Shown in pieces: positions 46,736-54,623 of a stretch of 64,000 nucleotides of DNA. Every line of letters starts with the position of its first letter. Position 1 is the stretch's first letter. The notes beneath the pieces were generated by a model that saw only the letters and a list, made by a program, of their open reading frames with translations, searched no databases and had not been told where the DNA came from. Location: contig NZ_RBIN01000001.1 in assembly GCF_003633775.1 (NCBI RefSeq), positions 186,001 through 250,000 of the forward strand, written 5' to 3'. Position numbers and translations under genes: made by a program. The stretch is from Kushneria sinocarnis. Its GTDB lineage: Bacteria > Pseudomonadota > Gammaproteobacteria > Pseudomonadales > Halomonadaceae.

Positions 46736-46917
46736 GAGCCCACCTGACATGCAAGCGTGCGCAAAATCCCCTGCGGCCAAGGTTCAATGGTTCGCCAAGT
46801 GACTGATTCTGCTGTGCAAGGTCGGTGACAGCTTGCACGATCGGCGATTGCACGCCGTCACCGGCCTGTTAGCTTGCAGTCAGGGGAAAGGTTCTCGTTC
46901 TGCAAGCGGAGGGTCAC
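46736..46917. promoter_or_regulatory. control region of the HisD-like operon with repeated TGCAAGC half-sites
   Basis: Six TGCAA/TTGCA-type half-sites occur in about 160 bp: 46750-46756, 46815-46820, 46832-46837, 46847, 46872-46879 and 46900-46907. Two pairs form inverted repeats: GTGCAAG-N11-CTTGCAC at 46814-46838 and GCTTGCAG-N20-CTGCAAGC at 46872-46907. TGCAAGC/GCTTGCA is a typical LacI-family half-site, and a LacI gene is in the operon. Confidence 0.55.
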
Positions 46918-48198
46918 ATGGCGACCGAGTACATCAAGGCAAGCAATCGGCAGGCGCAGCAGCAGGCTTCGGATCGCTCGACCCGGGAGAAGGTCCAGCA
47001 GCTGATCAGCGCTGTCGAGGAGGAGGGCGAGCCGGCGATCCGTCGCTACTCCGAACAGTTCGATCGCTGGAATCCGGACGCCTTTCGCCTGAGTGACGAG
47101 CAGATCCGGCGCTGCATCGACAGCCTTGATGCGCAGATCATCGAGGACATCCGCTTCGCCCAGCAGCAGATTCGACACTTCGCCCGCGCCCAGCGCGAGT
47201 GCCTGCAGGATCTGGAGATCGAGACCCTGCCCGGGGTGACCCTCGGCCATCGCAACGTGCCGGTGGCGAGTGCCGGCTGCTATGTGCCCGGAGGCCGCTA
47301 TCCGATCGTGGCTTCGGCGCACATGAGTGTGGTGACGGCGAAGGAGGCCGGCGTCGAACGGGTGATTGCCTGCACGCCCCCGGTGGATGGCGAGCCCAAT
47401 GCCGCCATCGTGGCCTCCCTGGCGCTCGGCGGTGCCGACGAGATCTACCTGCTCGGCGGCGTTCAGGCACTGGCGGCCATGGCACTGGGGACCTCGGAGA
47501 TCACCCCCGTGGACATGATCGTGGGGCCCGGCAATGCCTTTGTCTCCGAGGCCAAGCGCCAGCTCTACGGCCGGGTGGGCATCGACCTGCTGGCCGGCCC
47601 CACCGAGATCCTGGTGCTGGCCGATGACAGTGCCGACGCCGAGATGGTGGCCACCGACCTGCTGGGGCAGGCGGAGCATGGCCCCGGTTCGCCCGCGACT
47701 TTGGTCACCACCTGCAGGCAGCTGGCGGAGGCTACCCTCGGGGAGATCGAACGGCAGCTGCAGACGCTGGCGACGGCCGAGGTGGCCGGCCGGGCCTGGG
47801 CCGACCACGGCGAGATCCGGCTGGTCGATGACGAGCAGACGATGATCAAGGAAGCCAATGCCATCGCCGCCGAGCATGTCGAGGTGCTGACGCGTGAGCC
47901 GCGCCGCCATCTCGCGACGCTGAAGAATTACGGCTCCGCCTTCATCGGTCCAGAGACCAATGTAGCCTATGGCGACAAGGTGATCGGGACCAATCACATC
48001 CTGCCGACCCTGGGCGCGGCCCGGTATACCGGCGGGCTCTGGGTCGGCAAGTTCATCAGGACCCTGACCTGGCAGCAGTGCACACCCGAGGCCAGTGTTG
48101 AGATGGGACGCTATTGCTCCCGGCTGTGTGCACTGGAGCGGTTCTGGGGCCACAAGGCACAGGCGGATCTGCGCTTGGCGCGTTACACGAGGGTCTGA
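46918..48198 (+). CDS. HisD-family NAD-dependent (sulfo)polyol dehydrogenase, HpsN-like, not biosynthetic HisD
   Basis: A 426-residue member of the histidinol dehydrogenase family, which oxidises a primary alcohol to a carboxylate in two NAD-dependent steps. The zinc and catalytic residues are kept: LLGQAEHG (Gln, His), AAEHVEVL (Glu-His pair), AYGDKVIGTNH (Asp) and FWGHKAQ (His). However, GTNHILPTLGAARYTGGLWVGKF is the pattern of the HpsN (sulfopropanediol dehydrogenase)-type branch, and no other his gene is near. It heads an operon with a LacI regulator and an SDR. The substrate could be a sulfonated diol, a polyol or an aminoalcohol. Confidence 0.82.
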   Translation: MATEYIKASNRQAQQQASDRSTREKVQQLISAVEEEGEPAIRRYSEQFDRWNPDAFRLSDEQIRRCIDSLDAQIIEDIRFAQQQIRHFARAQRECLQDLEIETLPGVTLGHRNVPVASAGCYVPGGRYPIVASAHMSVVTAKEAGVERVIACTPPVDGEPNAAIVASLALGGADEIYLLGGVQALAAMALGTSEITPVDMIVGPGNAFVSEAKRQLYGRVGIDLLAGPTEILVLADDSADAEMVATDLLGQAEHGPGSPATLVTTCRQLAEATLGEIERQLQTLATAEVAGRAWADHGEIRLVDDEQTMIKEANAIAAEHVEVLTREPRRHLATLKNYGSAFIGPETNVAYGDKVIGTNHILPTLGAARYTGGLWVGKFIRTLTWQQCTPEASVEMGRYCSRLCALERFWGHKAQADLRLARYTRV

Positions 48199-48230
48199 AC
48201 TGTAACGACAGCCTCATGAGGAGCCTGCCG

Positions 48231-49244
48231 ATGACTGCAAGGCAGCGCCGTGTCACTGCCAGCGAGGTTGCCCGCGCTGCCCGGGTCGCGGTATCGACCG
48301 TCTCCCGGGCGCTGCGCGACGATCACCGTATTTCGGCGGCCACCCGTCATCATGTACAGGAGGTGGCGCAACGGCTGGGCTACGAATCGGCGACCCGGCG
48401 TAGCAGTGCGCCGCGGGTGGGGCTGGTCATGGAGCATCTGCACAACCCGTTTTATCCGGCACTGATCGAGCGGCTGTCGCACCGTCTGGCCGAGGAGGGG
48501 GTCGAGCTGCTGTGCATGACCGCCGGAGCGGATGGCCGGCACGAGACAGTCATCGCCTCGCTCGCCCGGCTGAAGGTCGGCGCCATCATCTTTACCACCG
48601 CCAACATCGACTCCGCGGCGGTGAGCGCCTGTGAACAGCACGAGATTCCGGCCATTCTGGTCAATCGTTATATCCCCGGCGCCCGGGCACTGACCGTGGG
48701 CTGCAACAACTATGCCGGGGGCATGCTGCTGGCAGAGTGGCTGATCCGGCGCGGCCATCGCCGGCTGCTGTTCATTCAGGGCGAGCGCCACGCCTCAACC
48801 ACCATCGATCGCCAGAAGGGCGTGCGCGACGCCGCCCGGCGCTATCGCCTGCCTGCCGTGACCCTGGCCGGGTCGAACGCGTACAGCCACGAGGCCGGCT
48901 ACACGGCCATCGGCGCGCTGGCGCGTCACGAACTGCCGGACGCCATCATCGGGGCCAATGACGTGCTGGCGCTGGGGGCCATGGATGCGCTGTGCCACGA
49001 GTGGCAGCTCGCCGTGCCCGAGGCGGTGTCGGTCGCCGGATTCGATGATATCGACATGGCCGCCTGGCGGCGCTACGACCTGACCACGGTACGTCAGCCA
49101 CTGGCGGGCATGGTCGAGGCAGTAGTCGAGGGCGTTCACAGGAGCCTGAAGTACCAGGTGTTCACACCGCGCTCATACCTGCTCGAAGGTGACATCATCG
49201 AGCGGGGATCGGTCGCGACCCGGCCTGCCACCATGGCACTTTGA
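48231..49244 (+). CDS. LacI-family transcriptional regulator
   Basis: A 337-residue regulator. The N-terminal helix-turn-helix VTASEVARAARVAVSTVSRALR and hinge are followed by a periplasmic-binding-protein-like sensor (LVMEHLHNPFYPALIERL to DAIIGANDVLALGAMDAL and VAGFDDIDMA). This is the sugar-type effector fold. The ATG at 48231 has GAGGAG 7 nt upstream; an in-frame ATG at 48216 is less well placed. It sits between the HisD-like gene and the SDR gene in one operon and presumably controls it, with the TGCAAGC sites upstream as candidate operators. Confidence 0.92.
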   Translation: MTARQRRVTASEVARAARVAVSTVSRALRDDHRISAATRHHVQEVAQRLGYESATRRSSAPRVGLVMEHLHNPFYPALIERLSHRLAEEGVELLCMTAGADGRHETVIASLARLKVGAIIFTTANIDSAAVSACEQHEIPAILVNRYIPGARALTVGCNNYAGGMLLAEWLIRRGHRRLLFIQGERHASTTIDRQKGVRDAARRYRLPAVTLAGSNAYSHEAGYTAIGALARHELPDAIIGANDVLALGAMDALCHEWQLAVPEAVSVAGFDDIDMAAWRRYDLTTVRQPLAGMVEAVVEGVHRSLKYQVFTPRSYLLEGDIIERGSVATRPATMAL

Positions 49245-49282
49245 ACCGGGCGGACAACACGCGAGGAAGGGGAGAGGCAGTC

Positions 49283-50029
49283 ATGACGGCTTTTGCAGCA
49301 CAGCGGCGCGTCTGGATCACCGGCGGGCTGGGAGGCATCGGCCTGGCCTGTGCCGAACACTTTGCCCGGGCGGGAGACCGGGTGCTGGTCACGACCCGCG
49401 ATGCCGACCGGGCAAGCCGGCTGCAGTCGCTGCCGGCAGAGATTGCCGGACGGATTGAAAGCGTGACCCTGGATATCCGTGATGAAGCGGCCATCGAGCA
49501 CCTGCTGGCGGCGCATGGAACGCCGGATGTACTGGTCAACAACGCCGGGCTCAATATTCCCCGCCCCTTCAGTGAAATCAGCGGCGCGGATATCGATACC
49601 GTGTTCGATATCAATGTGCGCGCCCTGATGCTGCTGACCCGGGCCGTCGTCAATGCCATGCAGGCGCAGAACGTGGCCGGGCGCATCGTCAATGTCTCCT
49701 CCCAGGCCGGGCTGATCGGCCTGCCGCAGCGTACGGTCTACTGCGCCAGCAAGCACGCCGTGGAAGGGTTCGGCAAGGCGCTGGCGATCGAGCTCAGGGG
49801 CACCGGCATTCGGGTCAACAGCGTGGCGCCCACCTTCGTGGCCACCGAGATGACCCGGGAAACGCTGGCCGATACCACCATGCGCTCGCTGATCGAGCAG
49901 AAGTGCCTGCTTGAAGCACTGCCCGAGCCCGCGGATGTCGCCGCAGCAGTCCACTTTCTCGCTTCCGAGGGCGCCCGCTACATGACCGGTACCACCCTGA
50001 AGGTGGATGCCGGCTGGACGGCACACTAG
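49283..50029 (+). CDS. SDR-family dehydrogenase of the HisD-like operon
   Basis: A 248-residue classical SDR: TGGLGGIG (cofactor), LVNNAGLN, VSSQAG with catalytic Ser, YCASK (Tyr/Lys) and NSVAPTFVATEM. It resembles gluconate 5-dehydrogenase and similar polyol/sugar acid enzymes. A GGGGAGAGG ribosome site supports ATG 49283. It is third in the hisD-like/lacI/SDR set, so it probably interconverts the substrate or an epimer of the HisD-like enzyme. It converges closely (21 bp) with the cupin gene of the reverse operon. Confidence 0.88.
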   Translation: MTAFAAQRRVWITGGLGGIGLACAEHFARAGDRVLVTTRDADRASRLQSLPAEIAGRIESVTLDIRDEAAIEHLLAAHGTPDVLVNNAGLNIPRPFSEISGADIDTVFDINVRALMLLTRAVVNAMQAQNVAGRIVNVSSQAGLIGLPQRTVYCASKHAVEGFGKALAIELRGTGIRVNSVAPTFVATEMTRETLADTTMRSLIEQKCLLEALPEPADVAAAVHFLASEGARYMTGTTLKVDAGWTAH

Positions 50030-50050
50030 CGCCGCCCGTCGCGGGGCCGG

Positions 50051-50470
50051 TCACCGCTCGCAGCGCGCCGGCGCCACCAGGGTGCGTTCGACCTCGGCCA
50101 CGGCCCGGCCGTGCTCATCCACCAGACCGTAGATCCACTGAATGGTGAGGGGCTCGCTGTCGCTGGCATTGATGAAGCGATGCGCGACGTGTGGCGGAAT
50201 AAAGGAACTGTCGAACGGTTCGACCTCGGTGGTCTCCTGGCCTTCGACCACGCACAGGGCGCGGCCGGTCAGGATGGTCACGGTCTCCTCGACGTTGTGC
50301 ACGTGACAGGGCAGGCTGGCGCCGGGGGCGAAGGTGGCCAGCCCGACGATCATGGTGCGAGCGCCATCCTCCCGACGGATCATCTCCCGGAACCGTACGC
50401 CGGGCTCGACTTCGAAGGCCTCGGCAGTGCGGTAGCGGGCCAGGCGTGATGTGCAGGACTGCGAATGCAT
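50051..50470 (-). CDS. cupin-domain protein
   Basis: A 139-residue single-domain cupin. Motif 1 is PCHVHNVEETVTILTG and motif 2 is FIPPHVAHRFIN; the His/Glu metal-ligand positions are present. GGAG lies 8 nt before the ATG at 50470. It is the last gene of the reverse acid-sugar operon (70 bp after the permease). Roles of such cupins in sugar acid clusters include isomerases and substrate-handling proteins, but no activity can be assigned. Confidence 0.8.
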   Translation of the reverse strand: MHSQSCTSRLARYRTAEAFEVEPGVRFREMIRREDGARTMIVGLATFAPGASLPCHVHNVEETVTILTGRALCVVEGQETTEVEPFDSSFIPPHVAHRFINASDSEPLTIQWIYGLVDEHGRAVAEVERTLVAPARCER

Positions 50471-50539
50471 GGCGGTACTCCGGTCGGGGACCGAAGAAGG
50501 CGGGCTTCTCCGGCCCGATGGGCCGTGCCGACGGGACAC

Positions 50540-51577
50540 TCAGGAGCGTGTCAGCGGCTCGGTCGCGGGGGCGGTCGAGGTGTCCGGCTCGTCCTCGAAC
50601 TCCTGCTGCGGGTCGATCCCCCGCTTCATCTGCCAGCGGTAGACCAGCAGTGCCAGCACCGGCGTCAGAATGGCGGTCGTGACCGTGGACCCGGCCACCT
50701 GGGCCGTGGCCGTGGCCTCGATGGCCCGATAGGCGGGGTCGGCTGCCGCGACGACTGCCGGAGTGGCGACGGCCGCGCCGGCGGTGGAGGATTCACAGGC
50801 GCCCGAGATGATATTGCGCCGATAGTGCGGCCGGCGGCGGACGCGATGGACCAGGGCGAGCAGCAACATGGCACCACCGCCGGAGACTACCAGTGTCAGC
50901 AGCCCCAGCAGCACGCCCGGCAGCCCGGCTTCGATCAGGGTCTTGAAGTCGATGCCGGCGCCCAGCGGGAAGGCAAAGAAGGGGATCAGGATGCGCTGGC
51001 CGGGGGCCAGGAAGCGGCGCAGGTTCTCATCCAGATTGCCGAGGATGAAGCCCAGCAGCACCGGGGCGACCACGCCGATGAAGGTCAGCAGCGGAATCGA
51101 GGCCAGCCCCGCGGCCCCCAGTACCAGCAGGGTGAGAAAGGGGCCGTCATTGAGCGAGATGACCGAGACGGCACCGGTATCGGTCTTGTTGCCGAACTGT
51201 TCGGTCAGGGCGACATACATGCCGCTGTTGGAGTTGGTCATGGCCGCCACGATTGCCAGGGGTGACAGCGCCAGCAGGGTGCCCGAGGGCATCAGAAAGG
51301 CTGCGATCAGGGCCACGAGCACGCCGGCAATCAGCTTGCCGATCAGGATGGCGAAGCCCTTTTCGGCGATCGGGCCGGTGGCGCGGATGGGAATCTGGGC
51401 GCCCATGCAGAATAGGAAGGCGCCGATCACCGGCAGTGCGCCCTCCTTGAACAGGGCCTGGGTGAAGCCGCCGATCTCGAGCAGACCGGGAAAGAAGGTG
51501 TTGACGGTGGCGCCCATCAGCAGCGGAATGACCATGATGCCGCCGGGCACCTTTTCGATTGCACCGAGAATGTTCAT
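50540..51577 (-). CDS. 2-keto-3-deoxygluconate permease (KdgT)-family transporter
   Basis: A 345-residue inner-membrane protein with about ten helices and clear KdgT-family sequence: IEKVPGGIMVIPLLMGATVNTFFP at the N-terminus, FCMGAQIPIRATGP, and MTNSNSGMYVALTEQFG. The family imports 2-keto-3-deoxygluconate or other sugar acids with protons. Here the neighbours point to a four-carbon sugar acid or a related acid as substrate. The C-terminal tail is acidic. It follows the dehydrogenase gene by 156 bp, so it could also have an internal promoter. Confidence 0.9.
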   Translation of the reverse strand: MNILGAIEKVPGGIMVIPLLMGATVNTFFPGLLEIGGFTQALFKEGALPVIGAFLFCMGAQIPIRATGPIAEKGFAILIGKLIAGVLVALIAAFLMPSGTLLALSPLAIVAAMTNSNSGMYVALTEQFGNKTDTGAVSVISLNDGPFLTLLVLGAAGLASIPLLTFIGVVAPVLLGFILGNLDENLRRFLAPGQRILIPFFAFPLGAGIDFKTLIEAGLPGVLLGLLTLVVSGGGAMLLLALVHRVRRRPHYRRNIISGACESSTAGAAVATPAVVAAADPAYRAIEATATAQVAGSTVTTAILTPVLALLVYRWQMKRGIDPQQEFEDEPDTSTAPATEPLTRS

Positions 51578-51733
51578 GACGGACCTCGGGTAGGTAGTGA
51601 GGCGAATGAAGCTGAATCAACCGATGCCACGGACACAATCTCTCCGGGTCACGGAACGCGGGGTTTCCGGACCTGTGGTCGATCGGTCTGCCGGCGGACG
51701 GCCGACGCCGGGCAGGGCGCCGGCCGGAACGTG

Positions 51734-52666
51734 TCAGGCGGACTGACGCTTCTTCAGCGCGGCCAGCGTCACCAGATAGCGGTCCCGCCAGGCCATGCGC
51801 TCGTCGCGCTGGTCGGCAGGCAGCGTCTCGCGGCGCGCGCGTTCGAGCTGGTCGAGCAGCTGTTCGCTGTAGCCGTGGCGGGGGCGCGAGGAGTCGGCAA
51901 TCTGCTGATACATCGGCCCGAGCCGGGTCATGTAGTCGCGCACTCCTTCCGGGGCATTGAGATCGATGGTCTCGATCGGCCCCATGAAGAACCAGCGGGC
52001 GCCCAGGCCGTCGCTGACCACCCGGTCGAGGTCCTCGACGCTGAGATAGCCGTCCTCGATCAGGTTGAAGGCCTCGTTGAGCAGCGCCCCCTGCAGCCGA
52101 TTGACCGCGAAGCCGGGAATCTCGCCTCCGAGGGTGATCGGGGACTGGCCGACCTCCGCCATCAGCGCCCGGGTGCGGTCAAGCACTGCGTCATCGGTCC
52201 AGGGCGCGGGAATCAGTTCGACCAGCGGAATCAGGGCCGGCGGATTGACCGGATGCGCCACCAGGCAGCGCTCGCGGTGGGCGAGGGTCTCGGTGAAATC
52301 GGAGGCCGGTATGCCCGAGGTCGAACTGGCCAGCGTGGTATCGGGCGCGGCCAGCTCATCGAGCCGGGCGAACAGTTCCCGCTTGAGCGCCACCCGTTCG
52401 GGAATGTTCTCCTGGACGTGGATGGCCCCCTCCAGCGCCTGCGTCAGATCGCTGCTGATCCGTACCCGCTCCAGCACGCGGGCGGGGGCCTCGTCGAGCA
52501 GCTCGTTGGCGGCCAGCTCCTCGAGGGTCTCACCGACCAGCTCACGGGCGCGGGGCAGCACCTCGGCCTGGCTGTCGAACAGCACCACGTCGTGGCCACC
52601 GCGGGCGAAGACCACCGACCAGCTGCGCCCGATCAGGCCCGATCCGATAATGGCAACATGACTCAT
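51734..52666 (-). CDS. L-gulonate 3-dehydrogenase / lambda-crystallin (CRYL1)-type 3-hydroxyacid dehydrogenase
   Basis: A 310-residue member of the 3-hydroxyacyl-CoA dehydrogenase superfamily. GSGLIGRSWSVVFARGGH binds NAD. VAHPVNPPALIPLVELIPAP contains the catalytic His and is the hallmark of CRYL1/L-gulonate 3-dehydrogenase. GFAVNRLQGALLNEAFNLIEDG and GLGARWFFMGPIETIDLN follow as in that family, and it ends in an RDRYL / LKKRQ tail. These enzymes oxidise the C3 hydroxyl of an acid sugar. In this operon it would supply a 3-oxo acid for OtnK/OtnC. A perfect AGGAGGTG ribosome site precedes the ATG. Confidence 0.88.
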   Translation of the reverse strand: MSHVAIIGSGLIGRSWSVVFARGGHDVVLFDSQAEVLPRARELVGETLEELAANELLDEAPARVLERVRISSDLTQALEGAIHVQENIPERVALKRELFARLDELAAPDTTLASSTSGIPASDFTETLAHRERCLVAHPVNPPALIPLVELIPAPWTDDAVLDRTRALMAEVGQSPITLGGEIPGFAVNRLQGALLNEAFNLIEDGYLSVEDLDRVVSDGLGARWFFMGPIETIDLNAPEGVRDYMTRLGPMYQQIADSSRPRHGYSEQLLDQLERARRETLPADQRDERMAWRDRYLVTLAALKKRQSA

Positions 52667-52735
52667 CTTCCACCTCCTGGTTGACGGCGCGCGGGCGCCG
52701 GGCCGATCCCTGTGCCGGCCGGTAACATGCAGCGC

Positions 52736-53380
52736 TCAGCTCTCCCACCGGGCGCCATGGTGCTCGCAGAGTTCGCCGATCTGATCGGCATCGAGGGTGC
52801 GATACTCGTGACCGTGCAGCAGCAGGAAGAGCTTGGCGGTCTCCTCCAGCTCCTCGGCGGCGCTGACCGTGGCATCGAGGTCCTTGCCGGTGACGATCGG
52901 GCCGTGATTGGCCAGCATCAGCGCGCTGTAGTGTGGCGCCAGCCGGGCGACGTCGTCGCCGAGCCGCTCGTCCCCCGGGCGGCGGTAGGGCACCAGCGGC
53001 AGCCGGCCGATGCGCATCACGAAATAGGGCGTGATCGGCGGCAGCACACTCGCCTCGTCGACGTTCTTCAGGCACGACACGGCGCTGGAGTAGCTCGAGT
53101 GCAGGTGCACGATCGCCTGCGCCTCGGGCCGATGCTTGTAGTAGGCCAGGTGAAAGAAGTACTCCTTGCTGGGCTTGCTGCCGGAGAGGACATTGCCCTC
53201 CCAGTCGAGCTTGGAGATCTCGTCGGCGTTGAGTTCGCCCATGCAGGAGTTGGTGGGCGTGGTCAGCCAGCCATCGTCCAGCCGCACGCTGAGATTGCCG
53301 CTGGTGCCGGGACTGAGCCCGCGGTCGTAGAGTCGCTTGCCGAGCGTGACCAGACGCTGGCGCAGGGTATGTTCATTCAT
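52736..53380 (-). CDS. otnC: 3-oxo-tetronate 4-phosphate decarboxylase-like class II aldolase (OtnC/YgbL)
   Basis: A 214-residue class II aldolase/adducin-fold enzyme. SPGTSGNLSVRL, PTNSCMGELN (phosphate and substrate binding), HLHSSYSSAVSCL with metal His ligands, and LANHGPIVTG follow the OtnC/YgbL pattern. OtnC decarboxylates 3-oxo-tetronate 4-phosphate to dihydroxyacetone phosphate. The start at 53380 (GAGGT upstream) overlaps the end of otnK by 8 nt. Length is close to E. coli YgbL (212). Confidence 0.87.
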   Translation of the reverse strand: MNEHTLRQRLVTLGKRLYDRGLSPGTSGNLSVRLDDGWLTTPTNSCMGELNADEISKLDWEGNVLSGSKPSKEYFFHLAYYKHRPEAQAIVHLHSSYSSAVSCLKNVDEASVLPPITPYFVMRIGRLPLVPYRRPGDERLGDDVARLAPHYSALMLANHGPIVTGKDLDATVSAAEELEETAKLFLLLHGHEYRTLDADQIGELCEHHGARWES

Positions 53381-54623
53381 CGATGACCTCCCAGGCACGG
53401 GTAAACATGTCGGGGGCGCCGAAGTTGCCGGACTTCAGCGCCAGGTGCAGCGGACCATGGCTGGAGTCGGTCCAGGTCCAGGGAACGCCGGGATCGATTT
53501 CCGGGCCGATGCGCAGACTCTCGATGCCCAGTGCGCCGACGATGGCGCCCGCCGTTTCGCCACCGGCGACGATCAGGCGGCCGATGTTGCGGACGATCAG
53601 CCGCCTGGCGAGTTCCGCCAGCGCTCGTTCCACCAGCGCACCGGCGGCTTCGACCCCCAGCTGCTGCTGGGCCTCGCGCACGACCTCGGCTCGGGTGTCG
53701 CTGTGGATCAGCAGCGGCGCGCCCAGCTGTGGCAGCGCCCACTGTTCGATCGCGGCGAGGGTGGCGTCGAAATCGTGATGCAGTTCGAGCGGGTCCAGGG
53801 CCCGGGTCGGCATCCGGGCACGGGCATGTTCGATCTGCTCGCGGGTGCGCTGCGAGGCGCTGCCGGCCAGGATCAGCGCGCCGCCCTCGGGCGCCGGCAG
53901 GGCGGCCGCCCGGCCGCTCGGCGATGAATAAAGCGCCCCCAGCCCGAGTGCCAGCCCGGAGCCCCCGGTGACCAGTGGCATGTCGCGGCTGGCCAGCGCA
54001 ATGGTGGTCAGGTGGGCGTTGCGCAGGGTGTCGGTCACGAGCAGCCGGTGCCCCTGGGCCTGCAGCTCCTCGAGCCGGTCGCGGGCGGCCGCTTCGCCAC
54101 GCTCGATGACCTCGGCCGACAGCAGCCCGACGCGCTGTTCGGTCTGTGCCTCGAGCCAGCGCACGAGGTTGGCATCGGTCATCGGGTTGAGCGGGTGGTG
54201 CTCCATGCCGCTCTCGTTGAGCAGGCTGCCGCCCACGAACAGATGGCCCTGATAGACGGTACGGCCGGTGGCCGGGAAGGCCGGGCAGAACAGGGTGGTG
54301 TCACAGCCGAGCGCCGCCATCAGCGCCTCGGCCACCGGGCCGATATTGCCTTGCGGGGTGGAGTCGAAGGTCGAGCAGTACTTGAAGTAGAACCTTTCGC
54401 AGCCCTGGCGCTGCAGCCAGCTCAGGGCGTCCAGCGACTGACGTACGGCGTCGGCTGCCGGAATGCTGCGCGACTTCAGCGCCACCACGATGGCATCGAC
54501 GTCTTCGGGCGCCGTGGTCGGCACGCCGATGGTCTGGACGGTACGAAAGCCGCTTCTGACCAGGTTGTTGGCCAGGTCCGTGCCGCCGGTGAAATCGTCG
54601 GCAATACATCCGATCAGGGCCAT
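53373..54623 (-). CDS. otnK: four-carbon acid sugar kinase (OtnK/YgbK, DUF1537)
   Basis: A 416-residue acid sugar kinase of the former DUF1537 family; OtnK phosphorylates 3-oxo-tetronate at O4. The N-terminal substrate domain starts IGCIADDFTGGTDLANNLVR, then VALKSRS and FYFKYCSTFDSTPQGNIGPV. The C-terminal ATP domain has VAGGETAGAIVGALG and the closing PWTW segment. A perfect AGGAGGT ribosome site precedes the ATG; the start overlaps the deoR end by 10 nt, so translation is coupled. Confidence 0.9.
   Translation of the reverse strand: MALIGCIADDFTGGTDLANNLVRSGFRTVQTIGVPTTAPEDVDAIVVALKSRSIPAADAVRQSLDALSWLQRQGCERFYFKYCSTFDSTPQGNIGPVAEALMAALGCDTTLFCPAFPATGRTVYQGHLFVGGSLLNESGMEHHPLNPMTDANLVRWLEAQTEQRVGLLSAEVIERGEAAARDRLEELQAQGHRLLVTDTLRNAHLTTIALASRDMPLVTGGSGLALGLGALYSSPSGRAAALPAPEGGALILAGSASQRTREQIEHARARMPTRALDPLELHHDFDATLAAIEQWALPQLGAPLLIHSDTRAEVVREAQQQLGVEAAGALVERALAELARRLIVRNIGRLIVAGGETAGAIVGALGIESLRIGPEIDPGVPWTWTDSSHGPLHLALKSGNFGAPDMFTRAWEVIDE

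Noticed and set aside
44324-46780. 818-codon frame antisense to the OYE and CaCA genes
   Set aside because: Gln/His/Arg-rich shadow sequence; both plus-strand genes have clear motifs and ribosome sites.
46918-48198. Biosynthetic histidinol dehydrogenase (hisD)
   Set aside because: No his genes nearby, LacI/SDR partners, and the C-terminal pattern is of the HpsN-like branch.
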